Below, in pieces: positions 55,873 to 64,000 of a stretch of DNA of 64,000 nt. Location of the stretch: contig JAFFSR010000292.1 in the NCBI GenBank assembly GCA_017163975.1, forward strand, positions 2,983,501 through 3,047,500. Reading direction: 5' to 3'. Origin of the DNA: Anastatus disparis. Its lineage: Eukaryota; Arthropoda; Insecta; Hymenoptera; Eupelmidae. The notes under the pieces are model-generated. The model worked only from the letters and a program-made list of their open reading frames with translations, searched no databases and was not told where the DNA came from. The first letter of the stretch is position 1. Every line of letters begins with the position of its first letter. Position numbers and translations under genes: made by a program.

Positions 55873-56399
55873 CAGAAAATACGTTTGATATGTAAGAATG
55901 TTATTTCTTACAATAATAAACATTAAATCAAGCATGCAGAACACAAATTTTAATTGCAGAAAAATAATTTAAATAACTATTCAAGCGTTTTACTATACCA
56001 TGTAACTAAATTCTTGTAAAGGTAAAGTGGAACATATAATATGCATTCACATTATTAATAATTTCTTAATAATATTTTCTGTACAATGTTTTTAGTCGTC
56101 GTAAAAACTTGAAATGAAATTATTTTGATATTTGTTCCAGTATTGGGTATTTGATCTGTAAAAACATTTAAAAATCTTACTTGGCAGAAATCGAAATGAC
56201 AGCCTTTTACTTTACATTTTGAAAAAGACGTTCTTATTGATTTAATCAGGGCCTTTTCAAAATCACACATGGATTTGAGAGGGATAAAATTTACAAATTT
56301 GGTTTTAATAAAATTCCATACGGATTTATACGCTCTCGTAGTTCGTCGACTCATAAAAACCCAAATGCAAGGCATTACCTAAAAAGAAATAGTAAATGG

Positions 56400-57760
56400 A
56401 ACTTCTTATTATGCTTTAATAATTACCATTGTAGTTTCTAAATATGTTAAATAAAATTTTTTGGGAGAATAAGTATGTCAAATGTTAATATTTTCGCGAA
56501 CTATCTCGTATTAAAATGAATAAAAAAATTGTAAAAAATGGTAAAAGGAAATCGTATTAGAAATTAAAAAACAATTTTTTGTAAATATGAATTTTGATAA
56601 TGCATTTGTGAAAAACTAATAGAAAAATATTGCTTGCATGCTCATATACAATTACTTCATACACTATTCAGCAGTGAAGCTCTCAAGGAAAAATATCTTT
56701 GATATCATTGATATGCGCGCGCTATGCTTTTCTTTTAGCCTTTCACAAATATATTATCGAAATCCATATTCAAAAGATTGATTTTTACTTTTTAGTAAAA
56801 TTTTTCTATAGAAAAGCGTGTTTTTAAAAATATTTTATTTTCCACTTTATAGCCATAATTTATTTAAACTAATAAGGAAAGTGTCTAGGTATAGGGACGC
56901 AGATTTTTTTTATGACCTAATGGTACTTTTTCTTACATAAAAGTATAAAAAAACTCACGCCCATTCAGTCTAACACCAAATTTTTCCTAAATTATAGGCT
57001 GTTTTATTTGAATTTTATAGTCTTTTTTTTTAAATTCGGAATATAAGCTTTGAAAGCGTATAACTTCATAAAATATTATCTTAGAAGATCTTTATGGGAA
57101 CAACCTTTAACTTGAGATGAAAACATTTTGATTAAAAAAAAATATAAAATATATATTATATAAAAATCTGAGTTCTAATACTCTGGTCTTCGTACTTATT
57201 TTTTTCGCTAGCTCATCTTTCCATCTATCCTTAAAAAACATTATAAAAATGAGGGGATGATGGCTAAATTGAAAAAATTTATTATGATATATCGCCTGTA
57301 AGTCTTGAAATGAGATGACAAAATTCCATTCCACGAAAAAACGACGCATTTGAAATTAAAAGAAAGCATGTAAGAAATAAAGACTAAAAGTTACATTAAG
57401 GGGTTGTAAAATGGACATTACACCTGTACTAATAAATATTCACTATCTTTACATTTTATTGCAAAATTTTCAGTAAAAAAATGCATTTGTATGTACCATG
57501 AAGATTATTCATTAGTTATTGAGAATTTTGAGTTCCAAAATTATTTATTAAAATTGTTCAATATTGCACAGGAATTTAAATATCTTAAAAGCTTATGAAT
57601 GAATTTATTTGAAAATTTATCTAAATAATCATCATTGTACATACTAAAAGCTAATGCAATTCTTTTCTGGAAATTCAGCAATAAAATGGAAAGGAAGTTA
57701 ATATCTATAAGTACAGGTGTAGTGTCCGTTTTACATCTCCTTAATTACAGAGTTACAAAT
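56400..57760. other. AT-rich sequence, no gene recognised
   Basis: An 80-residue minus-strand frame at 57349-57107 has no family motif. No dispersed repeat was identified. Confidence 0.4.
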
Positions 57761-57764
57761 TTTG

Positions 57765-58310
57765 GGGCGTAGGTAGTTTTTCGGAAAGACAAATTAACGG
57801 AAAGTGCAAATATTGGAAAATCCAATTATCGGAAAGTGCAAATATCAGAAAGTTAAATTGTCGGAAAATGCAAATATCGGGAAGTCCAAATATTGGAGAA
57901 GTTAAAAACTAGAAAAAAAAAAATTAATGAATTCCAGAAATTCTGAATTCTTTTTTGTATAATGTCGTAAATTTGGAAAACATTTTTGCGGAAGGTCAAA
58001 AGTTCGGAAAATATTTTTTCGAAAAGTTAAATGTTTGAAAGGTATTTTTATATTATAGCTAAAATGTGGAAATCTGAAACTCTGAAATCAGAATATAAAA
58101 TAAGCAAAAAATAATTATTGAATAGTAGTATCAAATAATTAATAATTAGTTACTGCCTGAATTGTACGCAATAAATATTTTTTCTTCTTATTTAATGACA
58201 GTTATGCTATTTATTACGATGTTAATTTGCGATTGACGTTTTCAACGGGATTCGAACTCAAGTTCGCGAGATTAGGAATCTATTGCTCTAGTGAACCATT
58301 GATGACTTTT
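57765..58310. repeat. Segmental duplication, copy 1, with tRNA-like end
   Basis: Parallel to 58738-59284 almost base for base. It starts GGGCGTAGGTAGTTTTTCGG, followed by short AAATATCGGAAAGTGC-type tandem words. On the minus strand, 58298-58247 holds a tRNA-like A box (TGGTTCACTAG) and B box (GAGTTCGAATCCC). The A/B spacing is SINE-like; no good cloverleaf was found. Confidence 0.8.
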
Positions 58311-58738
58311 TTTCAATGACTTTTGATGAAATTTTTCAAAGTTTTATAAAAGTTTTTAATTTATCTTAGAACATTTTAGATTTCTCCATATTCTTTCAGA
58401 ATCTTTTAGAATATTAATTGAAATATTCAGAATATTTTAGAGTTTTTTCATAAATTTCTGACTTTTCCCAAAGTTCTCAAAGTTTTCTAAAAGTTTTCAC
58501 AATTTCTCCGAAGTTATTAGATTTATTCAAATTATTTCAGAATATTAATTAGATTATTTATGAATTTTCGGAAATATTCAGAATTCAATTTACTTATTTT
58601 AAAGAGTATATTGTAAAATTTTGGAATAAAGATTTGAAAAAACATGTTTTTTATATTGCATAAGGTGATATTGAGTTAAATATTCAGTTACATTGTTTGA
58701 AAGAGTATATTGTACAATTCTGGAATAAAGAATTTACG
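58310..58738. repeat. TTTCAGAATATTTTAGA-type degenerate repeat
   Basis: Spacer between the two duplication copies, made of irregular ~17-30-bp units with TTTTAGAA, TTTCAGAAT and CAAAGTTTT words. No gene. Confidence 0.6.
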
Positions 58739-59284
58739 GGCGTAGGTAGTTTTTCGGAAAGACAAATTAACGGAAAATCCAAATATTGGAAAATCCAATT
58801 ATCGGAAAGTGCAAATATCAGAAAGTTAAATTATCGGAAAATGCAAATATCGGGAAGTCAAAATATTGGAGAAGTTAAAAACTAGAAAAAAATATTAATG
58901 AATTCCAGAAATTCTGAATTCTTTTTTGTATAATGTCGTAAATTTGGAAAAAATTTTTGCGGAAGGTCAAAAGTTCGGAAAATATTTTTTCGAAAAGTTA
59001 AATGTTTGAAAGGTATTTTTATATTATAGCTAAAATGTGGAAATCTGAAACTCTAAAATCAGAATATAAAATAAGCAAAAAATAATTATTGAATAGTAGT
59101 ATCAAATAATTAATAATTAGTTACTGCCTGAATTGTACGCAATAAATATTTTTTCATCTTATTTAATGACATTGTAGTTATGCTATTTATTACGATGTTC
59201 ATTTGCGATTGACGTTTTCAATGGGATTCGAACTCAAGTTCGCGAGATTAGGAATCTATTGCTCTAGTGAGCCATTGATGACTT
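58738..59284. repeat. Segmental duplication, copy 2, with tRNA-like end
   Basis: Matches 57765-58310. The tRNA-like B box complement GGGATTCGAACTC is at 59223-59235 and the A box complement at 59262-59274. The frame at 58697-58885 follows from the tandem words and is not a gene. Confidence 0.8.
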
Positions 59285-59426
59285 TTCGTAAGAAATATTT
59301 AAAACAATTCTGTACGTACCATAACTCTATACACAAACTAGTATCTTTATAAAATATATGTACAATGAATTCCACAGCTATAGTTATATTAATTAATCTT
59401 ACGAGATTTAAAAAATTATTCACCTA

Positions 59427-60164
59427 CACTGCAAATTCATGTGTGTTAATTCACACACTGATAGTGAGTACTTTTACACGTTTTAGTGTGTAAATTCTAT
59501 TATGTGTGTAAAAAAATGCGTAAAAGTATTAGTACACACATTTTATGTGTAATTTTACACATATGATCGGTTTAGTGTGAAAATTTACACACATAAATGC
59601 GTAAATCTACACATCTATGTGTTTAAAATTTATATTTGTACATTAATATATTTACTGTGATTCATTTTTATTTTACATTAGTAAAGTAGATAAATTTTCA
59701 GGTAGTTACAGTACAACATAAATAATTTTTAATCAAAGTTTTTCTAAAAATATATATTTTAATATTAAATTGTATTAGAACTACAATATTCAATATTTTA
59801 AATTTTATATAGTCTTTTCTTTTAATTGCCTTAAGTAATTGATGGTAATATTTTATTATTCAATAAGAAGTTTAATTAAAATTTTTTATATGAAAAAAAA
59901 TAATTTTATTGAATCGAATGCATCTATTAAATTAATTATATAAAATTCAGTAATCAATGTTAACCTTATCAAATAAATTATTTAATAATAAATTTTTCAT
60001 ATATGTTTATTTTTTTGTAAAAAAATAATTGTTTATTTGATGAAAAATTAAATTTTTAATAAATAAGAAATTAGATATTCTTTTGATAAAAAATTATTTT
60101 TTTTATACAAGAAAAATTATAGCAAATTTAAGTGTGTTAAAATAACACACTTAAATTTGCAGTG
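59427..60164. mobile_element. TA-flanked inverted-repeat element
   Basis: The termini CACTGCAAATTCATGTGTGT and the complement of ACACACTTAAATTTGCAGTG are flanked by TA at 59425-59426 and 60165-60166. GTGTAA/TTACAC words are dense inside the left end. 738 bp, no coding frame. A TA duplication suggests Tc1/mariner-type mobilisation. Confidence 0.7.
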
Positions 60165-60166
60165 TA

Positions 60167-61495
60167 TACACCAAGAAGACATCGGTGTTACTAAAAATGT
60201 CCAGTTGTCGGTAGTTACGCGAAATAATGTAGCTCGTATAGGTTGTGCGACCAGAGGTCTTGCTCCTGAGCGATACACCGTATTTGTTTAGCATATTAAT
60301 TTTTTTATACATCAATACATATTTACATATAGTTATAAAGATGCATTTACATTATTAAGGCAGGCGCTATGGGTACATACTCAAAACCGCCAACATTCGA
60401 CTTATATAATAAGTGTGGTATCATCTCACCACTTGGGGACAAAACACACATCCAAAACGTATCTCCCTATTTGCGTAACTGCAAATTACCCACATAGCAC
60501 GAAAGATTCGGGAAGCTTCTAATGAAAGATTCAAGGAAGATTTCAAAGTGAGCTTAAAATATTTATAAATAAAAGTTTGAGTAAAACAAATATATTCGCA
60601 AAATTCTAATATTTTCTTGATTAAATATTCATATATTTTTAATGCGTATATTATATGTAGTAAATTATAAAAATACAATTAACTAAGAAATTTTTAACCA
60701 AAGTATATTTTGAACTATAACTTCCTTATAAATTATTTTCTGAAACGTAGAACAACTTAAAAATCAGTGATGCGCTCTGCGCGAGTTAAGACATGAACAG
60801 GAGACAACATACTCAACTGTATGCGCTTGGACTCGGAAATACTGGATATGCGCGCTTAATTAACAATTGAAAAATAACACTTAAAAATAAAGTGATTTGA
60901 AATTACTCTTCGGGATTCTATTAAAGAGTATCTAAATTTTACTTTAAAACTTTGCCAACCTAAACAAATTCAAATTTTAGTATCGTTTCAGAGCTTCGAA
61001 AATGGGCATTTTAGTGATTTTTAACATCTTTATTTGTTAATAACTCGAAAACCGTCAACTTTAGAAAAAAACCATAGAAATACTTTTTTGTTTAGAATCA
61101 CTCAATTAATCTAAAAAAACTTTGTTCGAATCAAAACGAACAACTTTCTGAATTTGTTTAAATAAAATCGATTTAAACAAATTGGGACCACTTTTTCGCC
61201 AAGTAAACTGCAGATCCTTATCCTAGGACCCTTCACAAAGGTCATTCCGTAAAAATTTTCCCTTAGAAAATTTTTTTTGCTCACCCGCCAATTTCGCCTC
61301 GACTACTAATAATTAATAATTTAAAGTAGATCTGAAAAAATCAGATATATCGATATCGCATCTATCTTTTTCATGATGCGTAAATTGTCAATATAGTTCT
61401 ACAATAACATTTTGTACATTTACATATACGTGTGGATCTTGGTGATGTTCATTTTTATTGAATCGAGCTTCAACATGAAGTAGGGTTAGAGTAGA
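60167..61495. other. AT-rich sequence, no gene recognised
   Basis: An 85-residue minus-strand frame at 60678-60421 has no recognisable motif. No repeat boundary was seen. Confidence 0.4.
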
Positions 61496-61602
61496 AAAGG
61501 AAGCTATTTTTTTCTTGCTTTAACCTCAGTGCTGGACCCAAAATAGAAGGCAGCGCTACTGGACTTTGCCATAAATTATTAAGGTTTCCCTACACAGAAC
61601 TC
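61496..61602 (+). repeat. Direct repeat ~105 bp, copy 1
   Basis: Contains ACCTCAGTGCTGGACCCAAA and GCAGCGCTACTGGACT, then GCCATAAATTATTAAGGTTT. Repeated at 62151-62253 in the same orientation with about one difference per ten bases. Confidence 0.8.
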
Positions 61603-62150
61603 CACGGAATTAAGATTAAGATCACCTAGTGCTGATACTACTAAGAGCCTTGTGATTGCTGATAACAACAGGTTAGATTAAGAAAAATGATTATTTTAAC
61701 TTTTTTTATTTTATTGTTTTTTGCACCTACTTTTGTGGAATTGTTCGAGGAATGATAATACTTTTTATAAATATTTCGAGACATTTTATTTGTATATCAA
61801 ATAATTTTATAATTTAAAAATTTCATACGATTTTTTTCATTGTTTCTTTTTTTCACGCTTAAGACCCCCACCCAACCCAACAGGACACCCAATATAATTT
61901 ATACTTAAACAGATAAAAAAGATTCTAACTTTATGAAATATAAAATGATAAAAATTTTAATACTTTTATTTCAATTATAATAAGTTTATAATAATAATTA
62001 TAGTACTGATTATTTTGATATTTATTCATATAAACAATAAATATTTTATTATTACAAATTAAATTTGACAACTAAAGGCTTTCGATTTGATAACCAAAGA
62101 ATTTTATTTCTACAAGCAAACATTTTCGATTCTACAATTAAATAATTTCT

Positions 62151-62253
62151 TGGAAGATATTTTTTTCTTGCTGTGACCTCAGTGCTGGACCCAAAATAAA
62201 AAGCAGCGCTACTGGACTCTGCCATAAATTATTAAGGTTTTCTTACACAGGTG
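62151..62253 (+). repeat. Direct repeat ~105 bp, copy 2
   Basis: Second copy of 61496-61602. The ~550 bp between the copies is AT-rich with no coding frame, so a short dead element with direct terminal repeats and a simple duplication are both possible. Confidence 0.8.
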
Positions 62254-62566
62254 TGTAAAGAAAGTAAAATTATTGGTTTTATCACAAGTTTCCACTTTAG
62301 TTCACGCATACGTAAATTTATTTCTGTCATAAGCTAAATTGTACCTTGTATCTTGAAAAGGTTTCTTAATTATCTTAAAAAATCTGATTAAAATTAAACT
62401 CCAATGTGTACAGATAATATTTTATTAGTTATTTTTATAAAAACCAGAAGAATCCTCCTAAAAAATTAATTATCTTATTGCAATAGTTTATTAATAATCC
62501 CTACATTCATTTCGTAGATTTGAAATCGGAGCATGTAACGTCGTATTTGACAAAATAAAGAGTTCA

Positions 62567-62869
62567 ATGAAAAATTGGAGAATGCAGACATTTCCAAAAT
62601 CTCCAAAATATCTTGAGCAATTTGCTATACAGCTTCAACAAGGCTCTTACGATTGCGTTCTTAAATATTATGATAGAAATTATCATGAGCTCACGGCTAC
62701 CCCTATTACTGATGCAGATGGATTTAATCATATTTTATTTTATGACGAAGATTTTATAATAACAAATTTTAGTGATGTAACTCACATTTTTATCGACGGG
62801 ACATTTCAATGTCGGCCAAGAATCAATGATTGCTATCAATTATTGACAGTATTGGGGTTGCATGCGAAT
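62567..62869 (+). CDS. MULE transposase exon, N-terminal catalytic part
   Basis: About 100 open residues starting MKNWRMQTFPKSPKYLEQFA. The segment HILFYDEDFIITNF, then THIFIDGTFQCRPRINDCYQ and LLTVLGLHANR, is the start of the MULE catalytic domain with the first catalytic aspartate in IDGTF. The frame reaches a GTGTAAGC sequence at ~62870, a good splice donor, so this is likely an exon. The next exon (cf. the DFE segment seen on the other strand at 56181-56378) is not found before the window ends. Opposite orientation and 6 kb distance make it a separate copy. No stop or frameshift lies in this exon. Confidence 0.7.
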
Positions 62870-62948
62870 CGTGTAAGCTTTTCTAATTTCTCAATTAAAA
62901 TCATTTAACCTATCTATCTGTTTTTATATATATATATATATACATACA

Positions 62949-64000
62949 GTGGTGTGCATAAGTTTATGGCCAAAAATAAAAAAAATCTCGTCAATTGTTA
63001 AAGTTCTATATCTTTGTCTAAAATTAACAAATTAACTTTTTCTACAATTAAAAATCTTTCGACTCCCGAAGGGTTTAATCAAAAAGATTAAAAATTGGAT
63101 CTTTGACATTAAAAAAATAAACTATTTTTTCAAGTTTTTTATTTGGCCCCCAAAAATCGGTTATAATATTTAAACCACTAGGCGGATTTGAAAAAAATAA
63201 TAGTAAAAAAGATGTGTATTTATGTCCTCTTTAAAATGAGCATAGCTGAATCCATTTTTATTAAGCGGTTTAGGAGTTACATGATTTTTTGTAAAAAACT
63301 TCGCTCTTTCTTCAAGTTTAATCATCTAAGAATCTACACACCGCAGAGAAAAACTTGTAGGAGAAAAAATGTTTGTTTTTCAAAGTAAAATAAAAGTCTA
63401 TAAGAAAATTATCATCTAGGAAAAATAGTATATTTCGATACTAGTTCGTTAGTAAAAAATCACTAACTTAACTAATTATTATTGAACAAATTTAATAATT
63501 GAAGGCCCGGATGCAATAAGGGCATTTACGCTCGGAGCACGCAAAACTGAAGTCACTTGATAGTAAAAATTTCATTTTCTTCAAATAAATTTCAAAAAAT
63601 TTGACGTTGTAAAACTCATCATGCCGCATCTTTTTTATATTAGCAGTTTTTTTATAAAATTTTTATTTTTCAAGAAAAAAATTAAAAACAAGAAAATTTT
63701 TTACATTAAATTTCAATACTTTTTTAAACTTAAATCGTTGTAATTCGAGTAAATATTAACCGATTTCGCTGAAATTTGAAATATATTTTCTAAATATCAT
63801 AGCGAAACTTACGATAATTATGAAAAATGTTAATTCTCAAATTGTTAGTTGCAATTGTTTATTAATTAATACAAATTACAAATTGTGCATTCATAATGTA
63901 CTCGAGAAAAAAGTATCGAGGGAACTTTCAAGTACAAGAAACTTGTAGCGAGAAAGTTTTTGGTTTTTGTATAAAGAAGATTTGTGGAAAGTTTCAAATC
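62949..64000. other. Possible Tc1/mariner-like end and AT-rich sequence
   Basis: TA followed by CAGTGGTGTGCATAAGTTTA at ~62948 looks like a Tc1-type terminal repeat beginning right after a TA microsatellite. No partner end or transposase is visible to the window edge. Otherwise AT-rich, with no gene recognised. Confidence 0.3.

Larger units (their letters stand above)
54407..56378 (-). pseudogene. MULE transposase, two joined exons
   Basis: Exon 56378-56181 reads MPCIWVFMSRRTTRAYKSVW, then MCDFEKALIKSIR and KGCHFDFCQ: the second catalytic aspartate region (DFE) and the C-x-H-F motif of Mutator-like (MULE) transposases. A GTAAGA donor follows. After a 1543-bp intron containing the repeat at 55455-55872, exon 54637-54407 continues in phase 0 as AILRKAKSRDYKLYVKNN, then IIKKIMCIALLPSNKAEEAL, matching the helical part after CQ-[AS]-x-x-R-K. 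A TAG at complement(54407-54409) probably ends it prematurely. The DGTF exon should lie upstream on the minus strand but was not found, so the copy is incomplete. Confidence 0.7.

Noticed and set aside
57107..57349. MULE N-terminal exon on the minus strand
   Set aside because: The frame lies at the right place for the missing exon, but has no DGTF or adjacent MULE motif.
58697..58885. 62-residue frame with repeated KYWKIQ/NIRKLN peptides
   Set aside because: It is translated from the short tandem words of the duplicated module.

Overview
The window is AT-rich eukaryotic DNA made almost entirely of mobile elements. It is most likely from an insect. The evidence is a degraded Polinton/Maverick virus-like transposon with insect-type capsid genes, an LTR element primed by a tRNA-Lys-type primer, spliced transposon genes with ordinary GT-AG introns, and many MITE/foldback repeats, tRNA-derived SINEs and microsatellites. 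A hymenopteran host is plausible but not shown. No conserved host housekeeping gene, rRNA, true tRNA gene or CRISPR array was found.

Region 1 (1-8831) is a Polinton/Maverick block read on the minus strand. In transcription order it holds a small hypothetical ORF, the C-terminal end of a minor capsid (penton-like) protein, a pX/pVI-like minor capsid protein, the double-jelly-roll major capsid protein (MCP), an unknown 155-residue protein, an adenain-type cysteine protease and the start of a possible PC4-like protein. The MCP carries frameshifts and a nonsense codon, and is split by a young LTR retrotransposon (1883-7022). That element has 1082-bp LTRs with about four differences, a 4-bp ATTA target duplication, a Gag-protease ORF, no visible reverse transcriptase or integrase, and three or four tandem copies of its primer-site/LTR-edge junction. 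Its LTRs contain a row of hairpins with a constant loop and varying stems. A related solo LTR at 13974-15594 has the same architecture.

Region 2 (about 9-32 kb) is non-genic: microsatellites, tandem duplications, LINE 3' ends, foldback elements (TTAA- or TAA-flanked), a MITE family, a SINE with a 12-bp target duplication, ~180-bp satellite blocks, and a decayed BED-finger/hAT transposase (16205-18200).

Region 3 (32.2-40.9 kb) is a minus-strand spliced gene of unknown function. One of its exons is split by a 7.87-kb composite hAT-type insertion (32684-40549) with a perfect 8-bp duplication. Inside the insertion are inverted minisatellite arms, a SINE, a CACTA-like element with a transposase fragment, and a 964-bp palindrome.

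Region 4 (43.9-53.4 kb) contains a repeat family with a shared terminus (AAAAACGCTGCCAAGTGC...). A 6.2-kb candidate copy (43883-50096) carries an intact four-exon Myb/SANT-like gene, a weak RT fragment, satellite DNA and a strange G-depleted 1.7-kb tract that may be an assembly artefact. Next to it lies a frameshifted tyrosine-recombinase (Crypton-like) domain whose last codons come from the family terminus.

Region 5 (54-64 kb) has two MULE transposase remnants on opposite strands, one with two exons joining in phase, together with duplicated tRNA-like modules, a TA-flanked inverted-repeat element and AT-rich sequence. The elements do not form a pathway. The window is a stratified record of nested insertions.
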